This document shows positions 1 to 8,530 of a DNA stretch of 64,000 bases, piece after piece. The stretch comes from Candidatus Zixiibacteriota bacterium (GTDB lineage: Bacteria > Zixibacteria > MSB-5A5 > GN15 > FEB-12). Both the position numbers and the translations under genes were made by a program. The notes beneath the pieces were generated by a model, which did not search any database, was not told where the DNA came from, and saw only the letters and a program-made list of their open reading frames with translations. The DNA lies in NCBI GenBank assembly GCA_017999435.1, contig JAGNLV010000001.1, forward strand, positions 858,993 to 922,992, given 5' to 3'. How positions within the stretch are numbered: the stretch's first letter is position 1; the number at the start of each line of letters is the position of its first letter.

Positions 1-657
1 CACGACCACCACCACCGCGTCGGATATCTCGGACACGCCGATCGCCGCCTTGTGGCGCATCCCGTACAGCTTGCGGTAGCGCGGGTTGGTGGTCAGCGGC
101 AGCGACGCCGAGGCGGCCACGATATACTCGCCGGAAATAATCACCGCCCCGTCGTGCAGCGGCGTGTAGGGCGTAAACAGGGTGACCAGCAGCTCGCTGG
201 AGAGTTCCGCGTTGACCAGCTTGCCCGACTCGGCGAAATTCCGCAGCCCGGTGCGGCGTTCGATCACCACCAGCCCGCCGTAGCGCAGCTCCGACAGCCG
301 CAGGGCCGCCCGCGACACTTCCTCGAGCGACTTCTTTCGCTCGAGCTGCACGAACCGCCGGAAGAAGCGCCGCTGGCCGAGCTGCGCGAGCACTCCGCGC
401 AGCTCCGGCTGGAACACGACCACCAGCACGATCAGCCCGAACGTGGCCAGATTCGAAAACAGCCAGGTCAAACCCTCAAGTTGAAACCAGTAGGCAATGA
501 ACGCCACTCCGGCAACCAGGAACAGCCCCACGATGATCTGCGCCGACCGCGTCCCCTTCATTAGCTTGAGCGCCTCGTAGATGATGAACGAGACAATCAG
601 GACGTCGATCAGGTCTTTCAGGCCGAAACTGACGAATCCCCAGCTGAAGAGGCTCAC
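1..657 (-). CDS. dacA: diadenylate cyclase CdaA (3' end outside window)
   Basis: Membrane enzyme that condenses two ATP into cyclic di-AMP. The start is a GTG at 657 that overlaps the folP stop in a GTGA junction, so the two genes are translationally coupled. The first 219 residues are present, out of the usual 270-280. The N-terminus has about three hydrophobic helices (roughly residues 10-90), then FQPELRG, then the DAC domain with the catalytic motif LHDGAVI. The second catalytic motif reads MRHKAAIG, so the usual Arg-His-Arg is Arg-His-Lys. The sequence after SDAVVVVV runs off the window edge. The hydrophobic N-terminus plus the DAC domain identify the CdaA class rather than DisA. Confidence 0.93.
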   Translation of the reverse strand, partial: MSLFSWGFVSFGLKDLIDVLIVSFIIYEALKLMKGTRSAQIIVGLFLVAGVAFIAYWFQLEGLTWLFSNLATFGLIVLVVVFQPELRGVLAQLGQRRFFRRFVQLERKKSLEEVSRAALRLSELRYGGLVVIERRTGLRNFAESGKLVNAELSSELLVTLFTPYTPLHDGAVIISGEYIVAASASLPLTTNPRYRKLYGMRHKAAIGVSEISDAVVVVV

Positions 658-1538
658 CGGACCGCTCCCCGAAGCGCCTGGGCCACCCGCAGCGCCTCCA
701 TGGTCTGGTCGATGTCGTGCACCCGGACAATGTCGGCGCCGCCGAGCGCCGCCGCAACCACCGCCGCAATCGAGCCCCCCAGCCGCTGGTCAGCCGGTTT
801 GCTGCTCGGGTGGATCATCGCGATGAACCGCTTCCGCGAGGGGCCGACCAGAAGCGGAAAACCCAGATCGCGGAACCGCCCGAGATTTGCCAGGATCTCC
901 AGGTTGTCCTCCAGCCGCTTGCCGAACCCGATCCCCGGGTCGATGATGATCTGGGCCGGCGCGATCCCCTGCCGCTCGGCATGCACGATCCGCTCCCGGA
1001 AAAAGGCTGTGATCTCGGCCAGGCAATCATCGTAGCGGGGGTTTTTCTGCATGTCCCGGGGCGTCCCCTTCATGTGCATGATGACGACCGGCACGCCGCG
1101 CGCGGCCACCAGACCCGCCATCTCCTCGTCGAAGCGCAGCCCGGAGACGTCGTTGATGATGTCGGCCCCGGCATCGAGCGCCGCTTTAGCCGTGATGGCT
1201 TTGTAGGTGTCGATGGAAATCGGGATGTCCGAGGCCTTGCGGATCCCCTCGATCACCGGCAGGACCCGGCGCATTTCCTCGTCTACGTCGACCGGCGCCG
1301 CCCCCGGCCGGGTCGACTCACCGCCGACGTCGATAATGTCCGCCCCCTCCCCCTCCATTTCGAGCGCCCGCCCGATCGCCATCGACCGCGAGGTGTGCCG
1401 CCCCCCGTCGGAAAAGGAATCGGGCGTCACGTTGAGCGTGCCCATGATCAGGGGCCGCGCCAGCGACAAGCGCCGTCCGTCGGCCAGCCGAATGGCCCGC
1501 CCGCTCGTTCCGTCATGTGTCAGCGTTTCTCTGGACAT
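654..1538 (-). CDS. folP: dihydropteroate synthase
   Basis: Joins 6-hydroxymethyl-dihydropterin diphosphate with p-aminobenzoate to make dihydropteroate in folate synthesis. The family motifs are all visible: NVTPDSFSDGG near residue 36, GGESTRPGA, NDVSG, DPGIGFGK, GPSRKRF and a final RVHD. An ATG at 1538 gives 294 residues, a normal length. An in-frame ATG further up at 1607 is rejected because it lies upstream of the recognisable promoter at 1564-1593. The gene is first in a two-gene unit with dacA. The pairing with folE at 3854-4414 puts two folate genes within 3 kb, although they are separated by genes on the other strand. Confidence 0.96.
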   Translation of the reverse strand: MSRETLTHDGTSGRAIRLADGRRLSLARPLIMGTLNVTPDSFSDGGRHTSRSMAIGRALEMEGEGADIIDVGGESTRPGAAPVDVDEEMRRVLPVIEGIRKASDIPISIDTYKAITAKAALDAGADIINDVSGLRFDEEMAGLVAARGVPVVIMHMKGTPRDMQKNPRYDDCLAEITAFFRERIVHAERQGIAPAQIIIDPGIGFGKRLEDNLEILANLGRFRDLGFPLLVGPSRKRFIAMIHPSSKPADQRLGGSIAAVVAAALGGADIVRVHDIDQTMEALRVAQALRGAVR

Positions 1539-1563
1539 ACCGCTTTTTTGTCCCCGTGAGTGA

Positions 1564-1593
1564 TATATAACGCCGCGCCGCCGCGCCATGCAA
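1564..1593 (-). promoter_or_regulatory. promoter for folP-dacA
   Basis: On the minus strand a -35 TTGCAT (1588-1593) is followed after 18 bp by a -10 TATATA (1564-1569). Initiation would fall near 1557, about 20 nt before the chosen folP ATG. This supports the 1538 start. It is inferred from sequence only. Confidence 0.55.
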
Positions 1594-1672
1594 GACTCAA
1601 AATGCAAAGCCGCCGGCGTCGCCGGAACCGCCGCGGCCGCCGCCCGGTTACTCGGCCAGGAGGTAACTGCGG

Positions 1673-2026
1673 ATGAAACTGAAACGCACCTACGAACCGC
1701 CGTCGCCGGGCGACGGGTATCGCGTGCTGGTGGACCGCCTCTGGCCGCGCGGCCTGGTCAGACAGGACGCCCGGATCGACCGATGGCTGAAGGAGATCGC
1801 TCCCTCGCCGGCACTCCGCACCTGGTTCGGCCATGATCCCGAAAAATGGGCGGATTTCCGCCGCCGCTATTTCACCGAGCTGGCCGCCAATCCGGCCGTG
1901 GGGGAGCTCCGGGAGATCCTCCACACCCGCCGGACCGTCACCCTGGTCTATGCCGCGCGGGACAAAGACCACAATCATGCGGTGGCGCTGAAGATGTTTA
2001 TGGAGCGCGCCTCGGCCCGTTCGTGA
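1673..2026 (+). CDS. DUF488 (YeaO-like) family protein
   Basis: A 117-residue protein with the DUF488 signature: RTYEPPSPGDGYRVLVDRLW, then PRG, a FGHDPEKW segment, an FRRRYFTEL segment and a closing LVYAARDKDHNHA motif. An AGGAGG site lies 9 nt before the ATG. The molecular role of this family is not established. It stands alone, transcribed in the opposite direction to folP and followed by a secreted hydrolase gene about 145 bp away. Confidence 0.85.
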   Translation: MKLKRTYEPPSPGDGYRVLVDRLWPRGLVRQDARIDRWLKEIAPSPALRTWFGHDPEKWADFRRRYFTELAANPAVGELREILHTRRTVTLVYAARDKDHNHAVALKMFMERASARS

Positions 2027-2170
2027 GCGCCTCCGGCAGTCTCGTCCCGGCCCGCCGGGGTCCTTTCCCTGCAACCTGACCGGGGCCGGTCCGGTCAAAA
2101 GAGGCATGAGCCGCAGCCCCGCGGGGTGCTGTGGCGCCCTCGGAAAACCGACCTTGCAGGGAGACTGCTC

Positions 2171-3826
2171 ATGAAACCGCTCTGCGCTCTGGTCCTTCTG
2201 GCGGCCCTTGGCGTTTCCGCCGGCGCCGCCCCCGACCCGGCCGATAGCCGCCCGTCCGATTCTGTTCTCACGGTCGCCGTCCTCGGATCTTCCGTGGCCG
2301 CCGGCTGGGTGACCTCGTTCCAGACCAGGTACGACATGGAGAACGGCTGGGCCGCCCGCCTCGGCCGCGCCCTCGATCCCCGCCGCTACCGGCTGGTCAA
2401 CCTGTCCGTGCCGGGCGACAACACCGCGAAGGCTCTCGCCCGGTTCGACGGCGACGTCCTCCCGGCTGATCCCGATTTCCTCATCATCGCCCTCTCCCTC
2501 TCCAACGAGGGCCTCGAGACGCTCGACCCCGATTCCGTCTGCGCAGCCTTCGAAACCGGCCTGCTCAGCCTGGTTGCCCGCTGCCGCGACCGCGGCATTC
2601 AGCCAATCCTCGCCTCGTGCTACCCCAACAGCGGCTTCTCCGAAGCCCAGTATGCCTACCTCCAGCGCACCAACCTCCGGCTCTACGCCTGGAACCTCCC
2701 CGGCCTCAACCTCCTCGGCGCCCTTGACGACGGCCGGGGGCGGCTCCTCGACGGCTACACCTATGATGAGGGCCACCCGGACGACCTCGGACACGAGGAG
2801 TTGTCCCTGAGCATCGTGCCGACCATCTTCGATGCGCTTCGGGAGGGAAAGGAAGCGGTGACGGAGTTTTCCGGGGAAAGGTACGTCACGGTCGGGACCG
2901 CCGACAGCCCCCTTCCGCTCAGCTGGGTGCCGTCACACCCGGTCCACTCATTTACGTTCGCCTTCCAAGTCCGGACAGACGGACCGGGCGCTATCGCCGC
3001 GATCACCTCCCGTACGCACGCCGCGAGCCTGGCGATTGACGGCGACGGCCGGGTCATCTGGAGCGGCGGCGACGGTGCGGCGATCGTTTCCGCCGGTGCG
3101 GCGCCCGGCCGGTAGCGCCACATCGCGCTCGTGCAGCGCTACCTGAAACGCGAGACGGAGCTGTTTGTGGACGGCCTTTCGGCCGGTACGGCCGCAGCCT
3201 GCCTCGAACCCCTCCAGTTTGTCCTCGGGGGCGGCGGACCCGGGACGGGGGCTCGTCCGGGCGCCTCGGATTTTCGCGGCCTGACGATCCACCGCACGGC
3301 TCTGACCGCCGCTGAGGTGCCGGTGTTGCGCGACGGGTTCATTATCCCCGCGAGTTTGGAGATCTGCGCGCCACTGCAGGACGCGCTGCTTGCCGGAGAG
3401 CCGGTCGCCAACCTCGCTCTGAGCGCGGCCCAACTGGTGGCCTATGCCTCGGACTCAGAGGATTGCATCAGGGCGCTGGGCGCCCGCTACGCGGCGGCCG
3501 ACACCCTCCGCACGGCCCGGCTCATAGTCGCCGAAAAACAGCCGCTGTCCCTCCCCGAGAGCACCCTTCAATCGTATGTCGGCGTCTACGAAATCGCCCC
3601 CGGAAGCGCCATCGAGATCATCCTCGGCGCCGATGGTCTGGTCGCCATCAACCCCTATGGCGACCGGCTGAAGCTGTATGCCGAGGCGGCCGGCGCCTTC
3701 TTCGTCCGCTACCCGCTGGCGGAGATCACGCTCTCGTTTGTGCTCTCGGAGGACGGCTCCGTGTCGCACGCGGTTCTCCGGATGGGGGATTCGGAGGTGC
3801 AGGCCCGGCGGCGGGCGGACAACTGA
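2171..3826 (+). pseudogene. secreted SGNH/GDSL hydrolase with LamG and DUF3471-like domains, interrupted by an amber codon
   Basis: The first part (2171-3115, 314 residues) has a signal peptide (residues 1-20) and an SGNH hydrolase domain: block I AVLGSSVAAGW, block II NLSVPGDN, and the C-terminal catalytic DEGHPDD. A LamG-like domain then begins, but codon 315 is TAG (3113-3115). The same frame continues without further stops to 3826, resuming with RHIALV and later ELFVDG, which is the standard continuation of a LamG domain. Its Trp normally sits where the stop is, so TGG to TAG is the simplest explanation. The last 90 residues resemble DUF3471 (YVGVYEIAPG then FVLSEDG). It could be a pseudogene, a readthrough product, a sequencing error, or a truncated but active esterase. 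A GTG at 3131 could restart translation, but no good ribosome binding site precedes it. Confidence 0.75.
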
Positions 3827-3853
3827 TCGGTGCGCGGGCGGGGACCCGGTCCC

Positions 3854-4414
3854 CTACTCTCCGCGCCCCATGAGCGTGAGCGCTTCGTTGCGCGTGGCCG
3901 GCCGCCGCATCATCCCCCGGACCGCCGAGGTCACGATGCGGCTGCCCGGTTTCTTGATCCCCCGCATGGTCAGGCACAGGTGCTCCGCCTCGGCGACCAC
4001 GAGCACGCCTTTGGGCTCGATGGCCGCCTGCATGGCATCGGCGATGTCGGTCGTCATCCGCTCCTGCACCTGGAGGCGCTGGGCGAGGATCTCGACCACC
4101 CGGACCATGTTGGAGAAGCCCGCCACCTTGTCGTTCTGCGGGATGTAGGCGATGTGCACGAGGCCGAAAAAGGGCAGGAGGTGGTGCTCGCAGAGAGAGT
4201 AGAACGAGACGTCCTTGATGATGATCATCTCGTCCTTGTTGGAGGTCGTGTACTTGCGGAGCTCCTGGGTGGGATCCTGGGCGTACCCGGCGAGCACCTC
4301 CTCGAAGTACTCCGCCATCCGCTCGGGCGTCCGCACCAGCCCCTCCCGGTTCGGATCCTCGCCGATCCCCTCGAGAATCAGCTGCACGCCCGCCATGATT
4401 TTTTCGTGGTCCAC
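3854..4414 (-). CDS. folE: GTP cyclohydrolase I
   Basis: Converts GTP to 7,8-dihydroneopterin triphosphate, the first step of tetrahydrofolate synthesis. At 186 residues it has normal length, with zinc ligands in SLCEHHLLPF (Cys74, His77) and EAEHLCLTMRG (Cys147). The start is GTG at 4414. An internal ATG seven codons later is possible but would trim the first helix. It lies 60 bp downstream of ftsH on the same strand and is probably the last gene of the tilS-hpt-ftsH-folE unit. Its stop faces the end of the interrupted hydrolase gene 27 bp away. Confidence 0.97.
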   Translation of the reverse strand: MDHEKIMAGVQLILEGIGEDPNREGLVRTPERMAEYFEEVLAGYAQDPTQELRKYTTSNKDEMIIIKDVSFYSLCEHHLLPFFGLVHIAYIPQNDKVAGFSNMVRVVEILAQRLQVQERMTTDIADAMQAAIEPKGVLVVAEAEHLCLTMRGIKKPGSRIVTSAVRGMMRRPATRNEALTLMGRGE

Positions 4415-4474
4415 GCTATTGAATCCTGACCGCCGGGGGCCGGGGCGGGAGACTCCCGATCCCGGCGCCGTTTC

Positions 4475-6439
4475 TCACCGTTCCGGCGTCGGCGTCGGCG
4501 ACTCCACCTCTGCGGCCGCGCTCGGCGCGCGCCCGATGATTTCGTCCACCTCGCGGCTGTCGACTGCTTCCTTCTCCAGCAGCCGGTGTGACAGGGCGTG
4601 GAGCTTGTCGATATGGGCGGTGAGAATGCCGCGGGCGATTTCCTCGGCCGTCTCGATAAAACGCCGCACCTCCTGGTCGATCAGCTCGGCCGTCGCCTCG
4701 GAGTAATCCTTGGTCTGCGCCATCTCGCGGCCCAGGAAAATGTGGTCCTCCGTCCGGCCGAACGTCACCGGCCCGACCCGCTCCGACATCCCCCAGTTGC
4801 ACACCATCCGCCGCGCCAGCTTGGTCGCCCGCTCGAGGTCGTTGCCGGCGCCCGTGTCGAGCTGGTTGAACACGATCATCTCGGCCACCCGCCCGCCCAT
4901 GAGCACCGCCAGCGTCGACTCGAGGTACTCCTTGGAGTGGGTGTGCCGCTCGTCCACCGGCAGCGACTGGGTCACGCCCAGCGCCATACCGCGCGGGACG
5001 ATCGTCACTTTGTGAATCGGGTCGGCCTTCGGCAGATACTTGGCCACCAGCGTGTGCCCCGATTCGTGGTAGGCGATCACCTTCTTCTCCTCGTCCGAGA
5101 TCACCAGCGACCGCCGGGCCGAGCCCATGAGCACCTTGTCCTTGGCTTCCTCGAAATCCTCCATCGTCACCGCGTCGCGGTTCTTGCGCGAGGCCAGCAG
5201 GGCCGCCTCGTTGACCACGTTGGCCAGGTCGGCTCCGGACATCCCCGGCGTGCCGCGGGCCAGCACCTCGAAATCCACTTCCTCCGAAAGCTTCACCTTG
5301 CGCGCATGGACGCGGAGAATCCCCTCCCGCCCCTTCACATCCGGGTTCGGCACAACAATCTGGCGGTCGAAACGCCCCGGCCGAAGGAGCGCCGGATCGA
5401 GCACGTCGGGACGGTTGGTGGCGGCGATGAGGATCACGCCCTCGTTCGATTCGAACCCGTCCATCTCTACCAGCAACTGGTTGAGCGTCTGCTCCCGTTC
5501 GTCGTGCCCGCCGCCGAGGCCGGCGCCGCGGTGCCGCCCGACCGCATCGATCTCATCGATGAAAATGATGCAGGGGGCATTCTTCTTCCCCTGCTCGAAC
5601 AGGTCGCGCACCCGGCTCGCGCCGACGCCGACGAACATCTCGACAAAGTCGGACCCGGACATACTGAAGAACGGGACGCCCGCCTCGCCGGCGATCGCCC
5701 GCGCCAGGAGCGTCTTCCCCGTGCCGGGCGGCCCGAGCAGGAGCGCCCCCTTGGGGATCTTGCCGCCCAGCCTCTGGAATTTTCCCGGCTCCCTCAAAAA
5801 ATCGATAATCTCGCTCAGTTCCTCTTTCGCCTCGACCACCCCGGCCACGTCCTTGAACGTCACTTTCGGCCGCTCGTCGGTCAGCAGCTTGGCCTTGCTC
5901 TTGCCGAACGAGAACAGCCCCCGGGGACCGGACGCCCCCTGCATCTGGCGGATGAAGAACAGCCAGACGAGCACGATGAGGAGCCAGGGAGCCGCCGCCA
6001 GGAGGTAGCCCAAAAGCGGGCTCTCCGTTTTCGCGATAATCTTGACGTTCTGCTTCTGGAGACGGTCCACCAGCCCGTAGTTGTAGTCCGGGAAGGGAAT
6101 CCGGGTCTTGAATTTCGTCACCGTCTGCCCCCGCTGGATCGATTCGAACGCTTTCGGCTCGCGCAGACTGCCCTGGACCTCGCGATCCTTGAACGTGACC
6201 TCGGCGACGTTGCCGCTCTCGACCTCGGCCATGAACTCCGAGTAGGTGACCTCGGCCTGGTCACCCGAGAAGGAGTTCATGTACGAGTAGATGACGACGA
6301 CGGCCAGGGCCAGCGCGATCCAGAACATGAGGGATCGGCCCGCCCCCCGCAGTCCGGGCGGCTGCTTGGATCCGTCCGGCCGGTTCTCTCTCCCCGAACC
6401 CGGTGGGGGCGGGGAACCCTTTGGCTTATGACTAGACAC
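4475..6439 (-). CDS. ftsH: ATP-dependent zinc metalloprotease FtsH
   Basis: Membrane-anchored AAA+ protease that degrades unstable membrane and regulatory proteins. The 654-residue product has a proline-rich cytoplasmic N-terminus (residues 1-35), TM1 at about 37-54, a periplasmic domain, TM2 at about 143-163, Walker A GPPGTGKT (236-243), Walker B IIFIDEID (291-298), the second region of homology, and the zinc site HESGH (458-462). It follows hpt by 87 bp. The order tilS-hpt-ftsH with folate genes nearby is a common bacterial arrangement. Confidence 0.98.
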   Translation of the reverse strand: MSSHKPKGSPPPPGSGRENRPDGSKQPPGLRGAGRSLMFWIALALAVVVIYSYMNSFSGDQAEVTYSEFMAEVESGNVAEVTFKDREVQGSLREPKAFESIQRGQTVTKFKTRIPFPDYNYGLVDRLQKQNVKIIAKTESPLLGYLLAAAPWLLIVLVWLFFIRQMQGASGPRGLFSFGKSKAKLLTDERPKVTFKDVAGVVEAKEELSEIIDFLREPGKFQRLGGKIPKGALLLGPPGTGKTLLARAIAGEAGVPFFSMSGSDFVEMFVGVGASRVRDLFEQGKKNAPCIIFIDEIDAVGRHRGAGLGGGHDEREQTLNQLLVEMDGFESNEGVILIAATNRPDVLDPALLRPGRFDRQIVVPNPDVKGREGILRVHARKVKLSEEVDFEVLARGTPGMSGADLANVVNEAALLASRKNRDAVTMEDFEEAKDKVLMGSARRSLVISDEEKKVIAYHESGHTLVAKYLPKADPIHKVTIVPRGMALGVTQSLPVDERHTHSKEYLESTLAVLMGGRVAEMIVFNQLDTGAGNDLERATKLARRMVCNWGMSERVGPVTFGRTEDHIFLGREMAQTKDYSEATAELIDQEVRRFIETAEEIARGILTAHIDKLHALSHRLLEKEAVDSREVDEIIGRAPSAAAEVESPTPTPER

Positions 6440-6526
6440 CTATGCTCCGCTGTGTTTTCTTCGTTAGCCGCAACTGACTCTTATACCCGGCAGGCGCCCG
6501 GGAATTCACGTGTCTCCCCCGACCGC

Positions 6527-7075
6527 TCACTCCTCGATCATCCGGCCGATGAAGGGGAGGTTGCGGTACCTCTGGGTGTTGTCCAGGCCGAATCCGATGA
6601 CGAACTCGTTGCCCAGCGCGAACCCGACATACTTGATCACCAGCTTGCGCCGGTGGTTGGCCGGCTTGTCAATGAGGGTAACAACCTCGACCGACGCCGG
6701 TTCCACGGCCGCCAGTTCCCGGCTGATCGCCTCCACCGTCCGGCCGGAGTCGACGACGCCCTCGACAATCAGCACGTCCCGGCCGCGCAGCGAGCGCGTG
6801 AACCAGTGGTCCAGCTTCAATTCCTGCTGCGCGGTCCCGTCATGGTAAGATTCGGCCGAAATGAACTCCACCTCCAGCGGGAGTTTGACGGCCCGCATGA
6901 GATCGGCCATGAACACCACGCACCCTTTGAGCACGCCGAGAAACACGGGGGTGCGCCCGGCGTAATCGCGGGTGATCGCCTGACCCAGCTCGTTGATGCG
7001 TCGGGCGATCCGATCCTGTGCCAGGAGCAACTCAAACGGTTTCGGCTTGGCCTGGTAATCTCTCGCTGCACTCAA
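6527..7075 (-). CDS. hpt: hypoxanthine phosphoribosyltransferase
   Basis: Purine salvage enzyme that makes IMP or GMP from hypoxanthine or guanine and PRPP. The product is 182 residues. The PRPP-binding loop reads VLIVEGVVDSGRT, where the family usually has an acidic Glu-Asp pair, so the Asp is replaced by Gly. The TTG at 7075 was chosen because GGAAGG lies 9 nt upstream. It overlaps the tilS 3' end by 44 nt. A later TTG at 7030, one base past the tilS stop, is the alternative and gives about 167 residues. The gene family is certain. The start is moderately sure. Confidence 0.93.
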   Translation of the reverse strand: MSAARDYQAKPKPFELLLAQDRIARRINELGQAITRDYAGRTPVFLGVLKGCVVFMADLMRAVKLPLEVEFISAESYHDGTAQQELKLDHWFTRSLRGRDVLIVEGVVDSGRTVEAISRELAAVEPASVEVVTLIDKPANHRRKLVIKYVGFALGNEFVIGFGLDNTQRYRNLPFIGRMIEE

Positions 7076-8426
7076 TTGTCAGCACCTTCCTCGTTGCACT
7101 ATCTATCTTTACCCGCTCTGCAATTTCCCAACCCACGAGCCAGACAATGCCGTGGCGGTCGGCCACCACCGGGATCTCGTCCCGCCGCAGCCGGGGAACT
7201 TTCCGATCGGTCAGGAAGTCCCCGACTTTCTTGCGGCCGCCCAGACCCAGCGGCCGAAACCGATCCCCCGGCCGAATCGAGCGCACCTCCAAAGGCGGCA
7301 CAACCTTTTCCCAGTCCAGATAGACCTTCCGCCCTCGGCGCACCGGTCGAATGGCCGACGACCCGCCGCGCCGGATGCGGGCCGTGATATTCAGCCGCGG
7401 CCGCTCCAGCTTCGCCGGTACGCCCGGAGTCAATTCGGCGCGAAAGGCGCCGACGCGACGGCCCAGCACCAGGACTGCGCCGATGCGCTCGGCGCGCGCG
7501 CCGCCGGGGAGCGACAGCATCGCCCGCCCGGCAAGGGCAGCCCGGTCGAGGCGTTCCACCACCTCTTTGTCCGGGCTCGTTCCGTCGCTTGAAATTTTTG
7601 AAAGACAATACCTTAACAGCCGGCGACGGATCCATTTATCATAACCATCAAACCGCCGCAAATCAAGCTCAAACTTGCCCCCCGGCGTCTCTGTGAGAAC
7701 CTTCTTCTGCACCCCGGCCAGCACTCCCTCGAGGTACTCTTCCTCCGCCGCCAGCGTATCGGCCAGATCCGCAAGGGCCCGCTCTACCTTCGGGTTGAAG
7801 CTCTTCCGGACAAGAGGCATGACCTTGTGCCGCAAAAAGTTGCGCCGGAACCGGAGGTCCCGGTTGCTCTCGTCGCGGCAGAAAGTCAGGCGATGCTCCT
7901 TCAGGTAGCCCAGGATCTCATCCCGCCACACATCGAGAAGCGGCCGGATCACCCGCCCGCGTTTCCGCGGGATCCCCGCCAGCCCCCGCCGCCCCGTCCC
8001 GCGCAGGACGCGGAACAGAACCGTCTCCGCCTGATCATTCGCCTGGTGGCCGAGTGCGATGCGCCGGCAGCCCCGCTCGTCCGCGAGCCGCTCATAGATC
8101 CGGTACCGATAGTCCCGGGCCGTCTCCTCCAGACCCTTCCGCTCCCGTCCGGCCAGCATCGGGATATCCTCGCGCACGATCGTCAGTTCCACCGCGAGCT
8201 GCCGGCACAGGGCGGCGCAGAAGCGCTCCTCCCTTTTCGCAGCCGCCGGTCGGATCCCGTGATTGATGTACACGGCGGTCAGGGCCAGGCCGAGCTCCTT
8301 CCGGAGCGCCCACAGGGCGTGCAGCAGCGCCACCGAATCCGGTCCGCCCGAAAGCCCGACCAGGACCGCGTCGCCGGGCGCCAGGAGATGGCCGTCCCGA
8401 ATCGCCTGTCGCACCTTGTTCAGCAT
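7032..8426 (-). CDS. tilS: tRNA(Ile)-lysidine synthetase
   Basis: Modifies C34 of tRNA-Ile(CAU) to lysidine so that it decodes AUA. The product is 464 residues from the ATG at 8426. An adjacent GTG one codon earlier is possible. The PP-loop SGGPDS lies at about residues 26-31, followed by INHGIRP and a conserved central part (LGHQANDQAET, RPLLDVWRDEI, DESNRD). The C-terminal region (IRPGDRFRPLG) is the TilS C domain. It heads the minus-strand unit tilS-hpt-ftsH-folE and is divergent from trkH. Confidence 0.96.
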   Translation of the reverse strand: MLNKVRQAIRDGHLLAPGDAVLVGLSGGPDSVALLHALWALRKELGLALTAVYINHGIRPAAAKREERFCAALCRQLAVELTIVREDIPMLAGRERKGLEETARDYRYRIYERLADERGCRRIALGHQANDQAETVLFRVLRGTGRRGLAGIPRKRGRVIRPLLDVWRDEILGYLKEHRLTFCRDESNRDLRFRRNFLRHKVMPLVRKSFNPKVERALADLADTLAAEEEYLEGVLAGVQKKVLTETPGGKFELDLRRFDGYDKWIRRRLLRYCLSKISSDGTSPDKEVVERLDRAALAGRAMLSLPGGARAERIGAVLVLGRRVGAFRAELTPGVPAKLERPRLNITARIRRGGSSAIRPVRRGRKVYLDWEKVVPPLEVRSIRPGDRFRPLGLGGRKKVGDFLTDRKVPRLRRDEIPVVADRHGIVWLVGWEIAERVKIDSATRKVLTIECSERLPGQAETV

Positions 8427-8489
8427 CACCTCAGAAGATACAGGCCGGCGGGCAAAGGTCGAGCGAAATCTTAGTGCGCCATTCAGACC

Positions 8490-8519
8490 TTGACAGGTCC
8501 GTCGGCGGGCGGCCATATT
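8490..8519 (+). promoter_or_regulatory. promoter for trkH, likely leaderless
   Basis: A perfect -35 TTGACA (8490-8495), an 18 bp spacer and -10 CATATT (8514-8519). Initiation would fall within a few bases of the trkH ATG at 8531, which has no ribosome binding site before it. This points to a leaderless or nearly leaderless message. Confidence 0.6.
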
Positions 8520-8530
8520 GGCCCCCAGCG

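Noticed and set aside
2077-2097. Hairpin TGACCGG/CCGGTCA upstream of the interrupted hydrolase gene
   Set aside because: Followed by A residues rather than T on the coding strand, so it is not a terminator. No link to a known regulatory element.
3131-3826. A separate gene starting at GTG 3131
   Set aside because: It is in frame with the upstream hydrolase and begins inside a LamG domain, so it is better read as the downstream half of one interrupted gene.
4598-7387. A 929-codon plus-strand frame over ftsH, hpt and the tilS end
   Set aside because: Crosses three well-supported minus-strand genes and has a composition typical of GC-rich antisense.
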